From the NCBI RefSeq assembly GCF_019720895.1, contig NZ_JAHKSH010000004.1, positions 186,001-250,000 on the forward strand: 64,000 nt of DNA. The letters are read 5' to 3'. Origin of the DNA: Microbacterium salitolerans. GTDB taxonomy: Bacteria > Actinomycetota > Actinomycetes > Actinomycetales > Microbacteriaceae. Shown piece by piece: positions 16,877 through 25,979 of the stretch; the stretch's first letter is position 1; every line of letters starts with the position of its first letter. Under the pieces are notes generated by a model. The model was not told where the DNA came from, searched no databases, and worked only from the letters and a program-made list of their open reading frames with translations. A program made the translations under genes and the position numbers.

Positions 16877-17806
16877 TCAGACGATGCGGGCGCCGTGCAC
16901 CGGCCCATGGACGTGGATGGCCTCGTGCCCCGCGCGCTCGAGCGTCTGCTGCAGGCCGCGGGCATCCTCCGCCGACTCCGCGAGGAAGGCGAGCGACGGG
17001 CCGGATCCGGAGACGAGGCCCGCGAGCGCGCCGTTCGCCTCCCCGAACTCGAGCACCTCCGCGAGGTCGGGACGGAGACGCAGAGCCGCCGCCTGCAGGT
17101 CGTTGCGCAGGGCGGCGGCGAGCATGCGCGCGTCGCCGGCGCGCAGGGCGTGCAGCACGTCGGCGTCGACGTCCGGCGTCTCCGGCGCGGCGGGGATGTC
17201 GACCGGGTGCTGCTCGCGGTGCCGATCGAGCTCGCCGTACACCGATGGGGTCGACAGCCCCTCGGGGTTCGGCACGATGACCCACTCGAAGCGGCCGCGC
17301 GCGAGCGCGGGCTTGAGATCGTCGCCCCGCCCCGTGCCGATGGCCGTGCCGCCCTTGAGCGCGAACGGCACGTCGGCGCCCAGCCGCGCGGCGAGCGCGT
17401 GGAGCTGGCGCGACGACAGTCCCGTCCCCCAGAGTGCGTCGCACGCGACGAGCACGGCCGCGGCGTCGGCGGATCCGCCGCCCATGCCGCCCGCGACGGG
17501 CACCTCCTTGCGGATGTCGATGTGCACGCCCCCGTCGTAGCCAGTCTCGGCCGCGAGCAGCTTCGCGGCGCGCAGCGCGAGATTCCGGTCGTCCTCCGGG
17601 ACCCCCGACGTGTCGACCGTTCCGGTGACCGCGAGCGTGAAGTCGTCGGATGCGGTCACGACGACGTCCTCGAACAGCGAGACCGCCTGAAACGCGGTCG
17701 CGAGCTCGTGATACCCGTCGGCCTGCAGCGCACCGACCTCGAGGAACACGTTGATCTTGCCGGGCGCGCGCACCCGTACGCCCGTGAACTCCTCGACCAG
17801 TGTCAT
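16877..17806 (-). CDS. ispE: 4-diphosphocytidyl-2-C-methyl-D-erythritol kinase
   Basis: A 309-residue GHMP kinase of the MEP isoprenoid pathway that phosphorylates CDP-ME at the 2-hydroxyl. The N-terminal [21 protein letters not shown] holds the catalytic Lys region, the ATP loop is [17 protein letters not shown], and a C-terminal [13 protein letters not shown] is the third GHMP motif. GAGGAGGGAC lies just before the ATG. The gene starts 10 nt after the aldo/keto reductase stop and is followed by pxpA. In many Actinobacteria it directly follows rsmA; here the two are separated by 2.8 kb. Confidence 0.95.
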   Translation of the reverse strand: MTLVEEFTGVRVRAPGKINVFLEVGALQADGYHELATAFQAVSLFEDVVVTASDDFTLAVTGTVDTSGVPEDDRNLALRAAKLLAAETGYDGGVHIDIRKEVPVAGGMGGGSADAAAVLVACDALWGTGLSSRQLHALAARLGADVPFALKGGTAIGTGRGDDLKPALARGRFEWVIVPNPEGLSTPSVYGELDRHREQHPVDIPAAPETPDVDADVLHALRAGDARMLAAALRNDLQAAALRLRPDLAEVLEFGEANGALAGLVSGSGPSLAFLAESAEDARGLQQTLERAGHEAIHVHGPVHGARIV

Positions 17807-17816
17807 GCGTCCCTCC

Positions 17817-18884
17817 TCAGACCGTCGACGACGGTGCCCAGACCTCGCCGATGGCGTCAGCCGCCTGGTCGATGAGCTCCAGCTCCTCGGCGGTGAAGGC
17901 GGGCCCGTCGAGCGCCGCGACGTTCTCATCGATCTGCTCGGTGCGCGAGGCGCCGATGAGCGCCGACGCGACGACCCCGTCGCGCAGCACCCACTGGATC
18001 GCCATCTGCGCGAGCGATTGGCCGCGCTCACGCGCGACGGCGTCGAGCGCGCGCAGCTGGGCAAGCGCGCCGTCCGTGAGTCGCCTGCCGCCGAGAGATC
18101 CGCGGTCCTGCGCGCGCTGAGCGGTGCCGTCGCCGAGATACTTGCTCGTCAGGAGGCCCTGGGCGAGCGGGACGAACGCGATCGCCCCCATCTGCTCCTG
18201 GCGCAGCGCGCCGGTGAGCCCGTCCTCGATCCAACGGTCGAGGATCGAGTACGACGGCTGATGGATGATGAGCGGCGTCCCCAGCTCACGGGCGATCGCC
18301 TTCGCCTCGACCGTGCGCTCGGCCGAGTACGACGAGATGCCGACGTACAGGGCCTTGCCCTGCCGCACGAGCGTGTCGAGCGCGCCGATGGTCTCCTCGA
18401 GCGGCGTCACCGGGTCCTGGCGGTGCGAGTAGAAGACGTCGAGGTAGTCGACGTCCATGCTGGCCAGAGACCGCTCGGCGCTCGCCAGCAGATACTTGCG
18501 CGAGGCCCAGTCGCCGTACGGACCGCGCCACATGTCGTAGCCCGCCTTCGACGAGAGGATGAGCTCGTCGCGGTACGGCGCGAGGTCCTCGCGGAAGATG
18601 CGTCCGAAGTTCTTCTCCGCGGATCCGTACGGCGGTCCGTAGTTGTTCGCGAGATCGAAGTGGGTGATGCCGCTGTCGAACGCATGTCGCAGGAGGGCGC
18701 GCTGGCCGTCGAGGGGCATGTTGTCGCCGAAGTTCCACCACAGGCCGAGCGACAGGGGCGGGAGGAACAGCCCGGACGAGCCGACCTGGCGGTACGCCAG
18801 CTTCTCGTACCGGTCCTCCGCCGCGACGTACGGCCGGTGCAGATCGGCGACGGGACGGGCATGGAAGCGCGGGGAATCGGTCAC
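17817..18884 (-). CDS. Aldo/keto reductase, YghZ/MgrA-like
   Basis: A 355-residue NADP-dependent aldo/keto reductase with TIM-barrel fold. The catalytic Asp and Tyr lie in [18 protein letters not shown], Lys in [16 protein letters not shown] and His in [16 protein letters not shown]. The [15 protein letters not shown] insertion is typical of the L-glyceraldehyde 3-phosphate reductase group that includes E. coli YghZ. The start is GTG, 6 nt after TAGCCT, with no ribosome site. It heads the unit leading into ispE, pxpA and pxpBC. Confidence 0.9.
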   Translation of the reverse strand: MTDSPRFHARPVADLHRPYVAAEDRYEKLAYRQVGSSGLFLPPLSLGLWWNFGDNMPLDGQRALLRHAFDSGITHFDLANNYGPPYGSAEKNFGRIFREDLAPYRDELILSSKAGYDMWRGPYGDWASRKYLLASAERSLASMDVDYLDVFYSHRQDPVTPLEETIGALDTLVRQGKALYVGISSYSAERTVEAKAIARELGTPLIIHQPSYSILDRWIEDGLTGALRQEQMGAIAFVPLAQGLLTSKYLGDGTAQRAQDRGSLGGRRLTDGALAQLRALDAVARERGQSLAQMAIQWVLRDGVVASALIGASRTEQIDENVAALDGPAFTAEELELIDQAADAIGEVWAPSSTV

Positions 18885-18890
18885 CGGATC

Positions 18891-18896
18891 AGGCTA
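18891..18896 (-). promoter_or_regulatory. -10 box of the aldo/keto reductase-ispE-pxp operon (leaderless)
   Basis: TAGCCT-N6-GTG on the minus strand; transcription would start at the GTG at 18884. Confidence 0.5.
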
Positions 18897-19006
18897 CCGG
18901 CGCAACGCGGCCGCGCGCGTGTTCCGAGCGAACGCGGCCGTGTCGTGTGGACAACGAGGACGCGACCGAATTGGATGGAGAGGTTCAGGACGCCTCAGGA
19001 GGAATC

Positions 19007-20602
19007 ATGTCCGATCTCACGACGTCCTATCCCGTGCTCACGCTCGTGCCGCCGATGTTGGCCATCGTCCTCGTCATCGTCACGAAGAAGGTGCTCATCA
19101 GCCTGGGCGCCGGCGTGATCGCCGCCGCGCTCCTCATCCACGATCTGAATCCGCTCGATGCGGCGGTGGCCGTGTGGCAGGCCTTCGCGGCGATCTTCTG
19201 GGAGGACGGCGCGGTGAACACCTGGTCGGTATACATCCTCGTCTTCGTCGTGATGCTCGGCATCGTCGCGGCGTTCATCATGATGTCGGGCGGCACGACG
19301 GCGTTCGCGGCGTGGGCGGTGCGCAGGATCCGACGGAGGCGCGGATCGCTGATCCTCCCGGCCGTGCTCGGCGTCATCATCTTCATCGACGACTACTTCA
19401 ATGCCCTCGCGGTCGGCCAGATCTCCCGGCCCGTGACCGATCAGCACCGCGTCTCGCGAGCGAAGCTCGCCTACATCATCGACTCCACGTCGGCACCGAT
19501 CTCGGTGCTCTCACCGGTGTCGAGCTGGGGCGCCTACATCCTGGGGATCATCGCGCCGATCGTCGCCGCCTCGACCCTCTCGGTGAGCAGCGTCGAGGCG
19601 TTCCTCGGCGCCGCGGCCGCGAACTACTACGCGATCGCCGCCGCGCTCATCGTGTGGCTCGTCATCGTCTTCCGCGTCGACATCGGCCCGATGCGGGCCG
19701 AGGAGCGCCGCGCGATCGTCGACGGACACGCCTTCGACCCCGACGACGATGTGCCGGGTCAGCTCTCCGACGACCTGCCGGTGCACGAGCCGGGCGCGAT
19801 GCGCGCCCTCATCGTCCCGTTCGCGCTGCTCGTGGTCGGCGTCCTCGCCGGGATCATCTGGACGGGCTACAGCGCCGCCGGCACCTGGAACATCATCGAC
19901 ATCCTGGCCGCGACCGACGCGAGCGCCGCCCTCATGGTCGGCGGCGTGCTCGGTCTCGCGTCGGCGCTCTATTACTACCTGCGCTACACGCGCTCCAATC
20001 GGGAGTTCTCCGCCGCGACCTTCGGTCGCGGCTGGATCGAGGGCGTCAAGTCGATGATGCCCGCGATCGCGATCCTGCTGCCGGCCTGGATGCTCGGATC
20101 GCTGATCACCGAGCTCGGAACGGGCGACTATCTCGGCGAGCTCGTCGAGAGCGCGAGCATCCCTGCGGGCTGGCTCGTGCCCGTGATCTTCCTGATCGCC
20201 GCAGCGATGGCGTTCGCGACCGGCACCTCGTGGGGATCCTTCGGCCTGCTGCTCCCCCTCGCGGGCGGCATCATCAACGGCATGGACGAACCGACCCTGC
20301 TGCTGCCCGTGCTCGGCGCGGTCCTCGCCGGGGCCGTCGCGGGCGACCACGCCTCGCCCATCTCGGACACGACGATCCTCTCGGCGACCGGGTCCAGCTG
20401 CAACGTCGTCACGCACGTCATCACGCAGCTGCCCTACGTCGCGAGCGCCGCCCTGTGCGCTCTGCTGGGCTACGTCGCGCTCGCGCTGACCGGGAGCACT
20501 CTGATCGGACTCGTCGTCGTCGCGTTCGCGCTCCTGGCCTTCGTGGCGATCATGCGCGCGCTCGTGCGCCCGCTCGCGGAGGCCGAGTCGACCGGATCCT
20601 AG
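19007..20602 (+). CDS. NhaC-family Na+/H+ antiporter
   Basis: A 531-residue polytopic membrane protein with about 11-12 helices. NhaC-family features are the IIFIDDYFNALAVGQ segment with paired Asp in a helix, the DSTSAPISVLSPVSSWGA stretch, the FATGTSWGSFGLLLPL region and the C-terminal GDHASPISDTTILSATGS. The ATG is set by AGGAGGAATC; an in-frame ATG 20 codons upstream has none. It is the only plus-strand gene between rsmA and ispE. Its stop shares the CTAG tetranucleotide with the convergent rsmA stop. Whether it exports Na+ or exchanges organic acids is not decided by sequence. Confidence 0.88.
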   Translation: MSDLTTSYPVLTLVPPMLAIVLVIVTKKVLISLGAGVIAAALLIHDLNPLDAAVAVWQAFAAIFWEDGAVNTWSVYILVFVVMLGIVAAFIMMSGGTTAFAAWAVRRIRRRRGSLILPAVLGVIIFIDDYFNALAVGQISRPVTDQHRVSRAKLAYIIDSTSAPISVLSPVSSWGAYILGIIAPIVAASTLSVSSVEAFLGAAAANYYAIAAALIVWLVIVFRVDIGPMRAEERRAIVDGHAFDPDDDVPGQLSDDLPVHEPGAMRALIVPFALLVVGVLAGIIWTGYSAAGTWNIIDILAATDASAALMVGGVLGLASALYYYLRYTRSNREFSAATFGRGWIEGVKSMMPAIAILLPAWMLGSLITELGTGDYLGELVESASIPAGWLVPVIFLIAAAMAFATGTSWGSFGLLLPLAGGIINGMDEPTLLLPVLGAVLAGAVAGDHASPISDTTILSATGSSCNVVTHVITQLPYVASAALCALLGYVALALTGSTLIGLVVVAFALLAFVAIMRALVRPLAEAESTGS

Positions 20603-21450
20603 CGAGCGAGAACGCGCGCGATGCGCAGGAAGTCGTGCACCGTGAGCTGCTCCCCGCGCGAGGTCGGGTCCACGTCCGCCGCCGCGAGGATCTCGCTCGC
20701 CGACGCGGCGGATCCGCCCAGGTCGCGCGACAGCGCCTGACGCAGCATCTTTCGGCGCTGCTGGAAGGCGAGGTCGATGAGCCGGAACGTCGCCGTGCGC
20801 TCCTCGACCGTTCCCAGGGGCTCATCCGCCCGCTCGAACCCGACGAGCACGCTGTCGACGTTCGGGACCGGCCAGAAGACGCGGCGCGAGACGGTGCCGG
20901 CGAGGCGCCAGGACCCGTACCAGGCGGCCTTCGCGCTCGGGGATCCGTAGATCTTGGACCCCGGAGCGGCGGCGAGGCGCTCGCCGACCTCGGCCTGCAC
21001 CATGACCACACCGCGCGACAGCGTCGGGAACGTCTGCATGAAGTGCAGCAGCACGGGAACCGACACGTTGTACGGCAGGTTCGCGACCAGGACCGCAGGA
21101 TCGCCGGGGAGCTCGGCGACCGTCATCGCGTCGTGCTCGACGACCGTGAGCTGCCCGTCGGCGACACCCTGTTCGGCCGCCGTCTGCGCCAGGCGCGACG
21201 CGAGGCGGGAGTCGATCTCGACCGCCGTGACGCGCGCGCCTCGCTCGAGGATCGCGAGGGTGAGGGATCCGAGCCCCGGCCCGATCTCGACGACGCGCTC
21301 ACCGTCCTGCACCTTCGCCGCCTGCACGATCTTGCGCACGGTGTTCGCATCCACGACGAAGTTCTGGCCGAGCTTCTTCGTCGGCGTGACATCGAGCTCG
21401 GCGGCGAGTCGACGGATATCGGCGGCCCCGAGCAGGCGAACGGCAGTCAT
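20599..21450 (-). CDS. rsmA: 16S rRNA (adenine1518/1519-N6) dimethyltransferase
   Basis: A 283-residue KsgA/RsmA enzyme that dimethylates two adjacent adenosines in helix 45 of 16S rRNA. Motifs: KKLGQNFVVDANTVRKI, SAM loop VVEIGPGLGSLTLAIL, acidic VTAVEIDSRLA, catalytic NLPYNVSVPVLLHF, and FWPVPNVDSVLVGF. It follows tatD after 40 nt, completing a metG-tatD-rsmA unit. Many Actinobacteria carry an Rpf gene between tatD and rsmA; none is present here. Confidence 0.96.
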   Translation of the reverse strand: MTAVRLLGAADIRRLAAELDVTPTKKLGQNFVVDANTVRKIVQAAKVQDGERVVEIGPGLGSLTLAILERGARVTAVEIDSRLASRLAQTAAEQGVADGQLTVVEHDAMTVAELPGDPAVLVANLPYNVSVPVLLHFMQTFPTLSRGVVMVQAEVGERLAAAPGSKIYGSPSAKAAWYGSWRLAGTVSRRVFWPVPNVDSVLVGFERADEPLGTVEERTATFRLIDLAFQQRRKMLRQALSRDLGGSAASASEILAAADVDPTSRGEQLTVHDFLRIARVLAR

Positions 21451-21490
21451 CCCGCCATCTTCTCACCTGCTGCCGGGAGATCCCCCGCGT

Positions 21491-22363
21491 TCAGAACTCC
21501 CCGTACACCTCGAGCGTGTTGGCGGCGACCTGGGCGCAGAGCTCGTCGATGTCGGCCCCGAGCTCGGCCGCGATGAATCGCATCGTGAGCGGAACGAGGT
21601 AGGGCGCGTTGGGGCGTCCGCGGTATGGCACGGGCGTGAGGAACGGCGCGTCCGTCTCGACGAGGATCCGCTCGCGGGGCGTGACCGCCAGCGCGTCGCG
21701 CAGGTTCTGCGCGTTCTTGAAGGTGACGTTGCCGGCGAACGAGAGCCAGTACCCCGCGTCCGCCGCCTCGCGCGCCATCGCCTCGTCTCCCGAGAAGCAG
21801 TGGAAGACCGTCTTCTCGGGGGCGCCGACGCGAGTGAGCGTGTCGAGGACGTCGCGGTGTGCGTCGCGGTCGTGGATCTGCATCGCGATGCCGTGCCTCT
21901 TCGCCAGGGCGATGTGCGCCTCGAACGAGCGCATCTGCGCGGGTCGCCCGGCCTCGCCGGTGCGGAAGTGATCGAGCCCCGTCTCGCCGATCGCCCGCAC
22001 ACGCGGATGCGCCGCGAGCTCGTCGATGACGGCGATCGCGGCGTCGAGCTGCCCCTCGTCGTCATAGACGGGCGCGTCGTTCGGATGGATCGCCACCGCA
22101 GCGAGCACACGTGCGTGCCGCTCCGCCGCTGCGACGGCCCAGCGCGACGACGCGATGTCGCCCGACGCCTGCACGACGCCCGACACGCCGACGGCTGACG
22201 CCCTCTCGAGCTGCTCGTCGAGCGTGAGCGGGTCGTCGCCGTCATCGATCTCGAGGTGGCAGTGGTTGTCGTACACAGGCACGGCCAGCGGCTCGGGAGC
22301 CTCGGGGTGCACGAGGCTCTTGCGCCCCTTCTTCGAGCGCTCCTGCACGTACGTCTCCGCCAT
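21491..22363 (-). CDS. tatD: TatD-family metal-dependent hydrolase
   Basis: A 290-residue TIM-barrel hydrolase with putative DNase activity. Metal ligands appear in order: the HCHLEI motif at the first strand, GETGLDHF, QIHDRDAH, VFHCFSGD and LVETDAPFL. The family's usual role is 3'-5' exonuclease or D-Tyr-type quality control; the exact substrate is not predictable. The gene starts 8 nt after the metG stop. The charged N-terminal stretch of about 25 residues before the barrel is typical of actinobacterial members. Confidence 0.93.
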   Translation of the reverse strand: MAETYVQERSKKGRKSLVHPEAPEPLAVPVYDNHCHLEIDDGDDPLTLDEQLERASAVGVSGVVQASGDIASSRWAVAAAERHARVLAAVAIHPNDAPVYDDEGQLDAAIAVIDELAAHPRVRAIGETGLDHFRTGEAGRPAQMRSFEAHIALAKRHGIAMQIHDRDAHRDVLDTLTRVGAPEKTVFHCFSGDEAMAREAADAGYWLSFAGNVTFKNAQNLRDALAVTPRERILVETDAPFLTPVPYRGRPNAPYLVPLTMRFIAAELGADIDELCAQVAANTLEVYGEF

Positions 22364-22371
22364 CGGGCGCG

Positions 22372-23946
22372 TCAGTCCTCTTCGATGCGCGGGAACAGCG
22401 GGGCGAGCTTCGCGACCGTCGTGCCAGCGGGCAGCTGCCCCCACACGCCCGCGTCCCGCACGTTCTGCTCGGACAGCGCACCGATCGCGCCGTCGGCGCC
22501 GAGGGCGGCCCAGAGCTTCTGGGTCGACTCGGGCATGACCGGCGAGAGCAGAACCGCGAGGGCGCGGAGGCCGTCGAGGCACGTGTACAGCACCGTCGCG
22601 AGGCGGCCGCGCATCTCATCGCTCTTCGCGAGCACCCACGGCTCGTTGTCGGTGATGTAGCCGTTCAGGGCGTCGACGATCGTCCAGATCTCGTCGATCG
22701 CCTGATCGATGCGGAAGCGCTCGATCGCGGCGTCGGCGCCGCGCGCCGCGTCCGCCACGAGCTTCTGCACGACGCGATCGCCGTCGGAGTACTCGCCGGG
22801 CTCCGGAACGGATCCGTCGAAGTACTTCGCCGTCATCGCGACCGACCGCGACGCGAGGTTGCCGAAGCCGTTCGCGAGCTCGGCCTGGTAGCGGGCCGAC
22901 ATGTCCTCCCAGGAGAAGGATCCGTCCTGCCCGAACGCGATCGCGGAGAGGAAGTAATAGCGGTATGCGTCGCTGCCGAACGTGTCGACGAGCGTCGACG
23001 GCGCGATGCCGGTCGCCTTCGACTTCGACATCTTCTCGCCGCCGACGAGGAGCCAGCCGTGGGCGAACACACCGCGCGGCACCTCGAGCCCCGCGGCCAT
23101 GAGCATGGCGGGCCAGATGACGGCGTGGAAGCGGAGGATGTCCTTGCCGACGACGTGGTAGGCGGGCCAGCGGCGCGCGAAGTTGTCGTCGTCGGTGCCG
23201 TAGCCGATCGCCGTCGCGTAGTTGAGCAGCGCGTCGACCCACACGTAGATGACGTGCGACTCGTCCCACGGCACCGGGATTCCCCAGTCGAACGCGGATC
23301 GCGAGATCGAGAGATCCTCGAGCCCCTGCTGCACGAACGCGATGACCTCGTTGCGCGCGGACTCGGGCTGCACGAAGTCGGGGCGGTCGCGGTAGAGCTC
23401 GAGCAGCCGGTCGCTGAACTCGCTGAGCTTGAAGAAGTAGTTCTTCTCGTGGAGCAGCTCGAGCGGCTTCGAGTGGATCGCGCAGACCTGCAGTCCTTCG
23501 AAGGCGCCCGTGCCGTCGACGATCTCGCTCTTGGGCTTGAACTCCTCGCAGCCGACGCAGTAGAGCGCCTCGTACTCGCCCGCGTAGATGTGTCCGCGGT
23601 CGTAGATGGCCTGGATGAACGCCTTGACCGACTCCTCATGACGCTCCTGCGTCGTGCGGATGAAGTCGTCGTTCGCGACGTCGAGGGTGTCGAGCAGCGG
23701 GAACCACGCTTCGTTCACGAGCTTGTCGACCCAGTCCTGCGGGCTCACGCCGTTCGCGGCCGCGGCGCGCATCATCTTCTGGCCGTGCTCGTCGGTGCCC
23801 GTGAGCATCCAGGTGTCGTCACCGGCCTGGCGGTGCCAGCGCGCGAGCGCGTCGACCGCCACCGTCGTATACCCGTGCCCGATGTGGGGAACATCGCTGG
23901 GGTAGTAGATGGGTGTCGTGATGTAGAAAGAGCCGCCGGAAGTCAC
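22372..23946 (-). CDS. metG: Methionyl-tRNA synthetase
   Basis: A 524-residue class I synthetase charging tRNA-Met. The HIGH motif is in VPHIGHGYTTVAV, the KMSKS loop in GGEKMSKSKATG, and a connective-peptide CxxC in LYCVGCEEF. No C-terminal tRNA-binding EMAP-like domain is present, giving the short form common in Actinobacteria. The GTG start is 6 nt after TAGACT with no Shine-Dalgarno, so the message is probably leaderless. It heads the metG-tatD-rsmA unit. Confidence 0.97.
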   Translation of the reverse strand: MTSGGSFYITTPIYYPSDVPHIGHGYTTVAVDALARWHRQAGDDTWMLTGTDEHGQKMMRAAAANGVSPQDWVDKLVNEAWFPLLDTLDVANDDFIRTTQERHEESVKAFIQAIYDRGHIYAGEYEALYCVGCEEFKPKSEIVDGTGAFEGLQVCAIHSKPLELLHEKNYFFKLSEFSDRLLELYRDRPDFVQPESARNEVIAFVQQGLEDLSISRSAFDWGIPVPWDESHVIYVWVDALLNYATAIGYGTDDDNFARRWPAYHVVGKDILRFHAVIWPAMLMAAGLEVPRGVFAHGWLLVGGEKMSKSKATGIAPSTLVDTFGSDAYRYYFLSAIAFGQDGSFSWEDMSARYQAELANGFGNLASRSVAMTAKYFDGSVPEPGEYSDGDRVVQKLVADAARGADAAIERFRIDQAIDEIWTIVDALNGYITDNEPWVLAKSDEMRGRLATVLYTCLDGLRALAVLLSPVMPESTQKLWAALGADGAIGALSEQNVRDAGVWGQLPAGTTVAKLAPLFPRIEED

Positions 23947-23952
23947 CGGACA

Positions 23953-23958
23953 AGTCTA
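23953..23958 (-). promoter_or_regulatory. -10 box of metG (leaderless)
   Basis: TAGACT-N6-GTG on the minus strand, the same geometry as at 18891 and 36631. Confidence 0.5.
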
Positions 23959-24038
23959 TGCGGGCGCACCTGGCTGATTTCACCGGGCCGCCTCCGCGCC
24001 GCGGCACCGGAGCGGATCGTCACACGACGCATGCCGCG

Positions 24039-25937
24039 TCAGCCGAGGATCACCTCGAGGAGCGACCCCGCCGCCCCCGCACCCGATTCGCCGTCCTCGA
24101 CGAACACGGCGTAGGCGAGGTCGCCCTGCGTCGCGATCATCCACGCGTGCGTCGAGAGATCGCCGTTCTCGTCGGGCTCGCCGTACTCCGCCGTTCCCGT
24201 CTTGGCGCCGACCGCGGGCTCGACGTCCGCGAGGAACGCCGCGGATCCGTCGGTCACCACCGCGCGCATGAGGCCGCGGAGCGTCTCGGCCTCCTCGGTG
24301 CTGAGGGGCGTCTCGGGCTCGACGTCGGCCTCCACGCCCGCGACGAGGTGGGGCACGACGGCGTCGCCGGCCGTCACAGACGCGGCGACGGTCGCCATCG
24401 CCAGCGGACTCGCGAGCACGCGGCCCTGGCCGATGAGATCGGCGGCGAACTCCGTCTCGCCCTCGGGCTCCGGCACCTGGCCGAGGAACGCGGGGAAGCC
24501 GAGGTCGGCATCCGCCGTGAGCCCCAGCGAGGCGGCCGCGTCGGCGAGCGCCTCGCCGTCGATGCGCTCGCGTTCCGCGATGAGCGCCGTGTTGCACGAG
24601 TTCGCAATCGCGTCGCGCAGGGTGATGTCGCCGACCGCGTCCGCCGGATAGTCCGGATAGTTCTGGAACGAGTAGCCGTCGACCGTGACCTGCTCCGCGC
24701 ACGTCACCGCGTCGTCCGGCGACGCGCCGGCCCGGAGCAGCGCCAGCGCGGTGACGACCTTGAAGGTCGAACCCGGCGCGTACTGCCCCGCCGTCGCGGC
24801 GTTGAATCCCTCGTTGCCCGGGCCGTTGGCGGCCGCACGCACGGCCCCCGTCGACGGCTGGATCACGACGATCGCGCTCGCCGACGCGGTCTCGTCCGCG
24901 AGGATCTGCTCAGCGCTGTTCTGCAGCTCCGGGTCGAGCGTGAGCTCGAGGGGATCCGCCTCCTCCGCCTCCCAGCTCGTGAGCTCGCGGCGCTCCGGAT
25001 CCTCGCACTCGACCCCCGGCGCGCACGCGACGGCCTCGATCGCGGTGGCGGGCGTGCCCCGCAGCGCGGCGTCGTATGTGGACTGCAGTCCGAACAGACC
25101 GACCTCGTCGCCTGCCCGGATCGTCCCGTCCGACTCCTCGATGATCTCGGCGGTCGCCTCACCCACTGTGCCGAGGATCTCGCGGGCGAACTCTCTCGTC
25201 GGGGCGAGCTGCATCGTGTCGTCGACGACGTTCGCGCCGGCGATGTCGGCATAGCCGTCGGCGACGCGCGCCTCGGCGTCGTCCGGACGCAGCACGATCG
25301 CCTCGACGAAGGCCGCGGGCCCCATCGCCTCGGCCCGCTCGACGAAGGCGTCGGCGTCGACCTGCACGGCGTCGGCGATCTGCCGTGCGCTGTCCGCGAC
25401 CTGGCTCTCGTCGATCCAGCTCTTGTCGAGTCCATACCGCTGGACGGGACGCTCCGCCACGAGCACGTCGCCGTCGGCGCCGTGGATCTCGGCGCGGTCG
25501 GGGTGCTCGCGAGTCACCTCGATGCGCTCGCCCTCCTCGAGCCCGTCCGCGACGAGCGCGGGATCCCACTCGAGCGTCCATGCCTCCTCGTCCTGCGTGA
25601 GCATCGCGGTGGTGTCGTAGGTCCACTCGCGCTCGTCGACCTGCCACGTCCATGCCAGCGGCACCGTCGCGGAGCCGTCCTCGCGCTCGATCTCGCCCGC
25701 CTCGACCGTCACGGTCTGCGCCTCCAGCGGTTCGACCAGATCGGCGAACTCCTCCGCATCCGCTCCCGAGATCGCGATGCCGTCGAGCGTGTGCTCCTCG
25801 AGCGCCGCCGTCAGGTCGGCGACAGCCTGATCGAGCCCGTCGTCGCCGGTGCAGGCGGTGAGGCCGAGGAGAGGGACGAGAAGTGCGCAGGCGACGAGGC
25901 GGGAGGGGCGCGAGGGGCGCGAGGAGGCGTGGGTCAC
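24039..25937 (-). CDS. Penicillin-binding protein with MecA-N/NTF2-like domain, lipoprotein
   Basis: A 632-residue D,D-transpeptidase. A signal peptide ends in a lipobox (LLGLTAC at about 22-29), so it is lipid-anchored rather than held by a helix. An NTF2-like MecA_N domain (about 35-150) and a PBP dimerisation region follow. The transpeptidase domain (about 325-632) has SxxK as GSTFKVVTAL, SxN as NSCNTAL and KTG in VGAKTGTAEYG. It cross-links peptidoglycan outside the membrane. Combined with the MecA_N domain, a low-affinity beta-lactam-tolerant PBP is possible but not shown. The start is GTG, 7 nt after CAGACT. Confidence 0.88.
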   Translation of the reverse strand: MTHASSRPSRPSRLVACALLVPLLGLTACTGDDGLDQAVADLTAALEEHTLDGIAISGADAEEFADLVEPLEAQTVTVEAGEIEREDGSATVPLAWTWQVDEREWTYDTTAMLTQDEEAWTLEWDPALVADGLEEGERIEVTREHPDRAEIHGADGDVLVAERPVQRYGLDKSWIDESQVADSARQIADAVQVDADAFVERAEAMGPAAFVEAIVLRPDDAEARVADGYADIAGANVVDDTMQLAPTREFAREILGTVGEATAEIIEESDGTIRAGDEVGLFGLQSTYDAALRGTPATAIEAVACAPGVECEDPERRELTSWEAEEADPLELTLDPELQNSAEQILADETASASAIVVIQPSTGAVRAAANGPGNEGFNAATAGQYAPGSTFKVVTALALLRAGASPDDAVTCAEQVTVDGYSFQNYPDYPADAVGDITLRDAIANSCNTALIAERERIDGEALADAAASLGLTADADLGFPAFLGQVPEPEGETEFAADLIGQGRVLASPLAMATVAASVTAGDAVVPHLVAGVEADVEPETPLSTEEAETLRGLMRAVVTDGSAAFLADVEPAVGAKTGTAEYGEPDENGDLSTHAWMIATQGDLAYAVFVEDGESGAGAAGSLLEVILG

Positions 25938-25979
25938 GCGCCCCAGTCTGCCGGTCGGGGACGACGGTCCGCGACCCGG

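Noticed and set aside
18643-21576. 977-codon plus-strand frame across the aldo/keto reductase, nhaC and rsmA
   Set aside because: It runs through three recognised genes in wrong frames, with Arg/Ala-rich composition and no motif.
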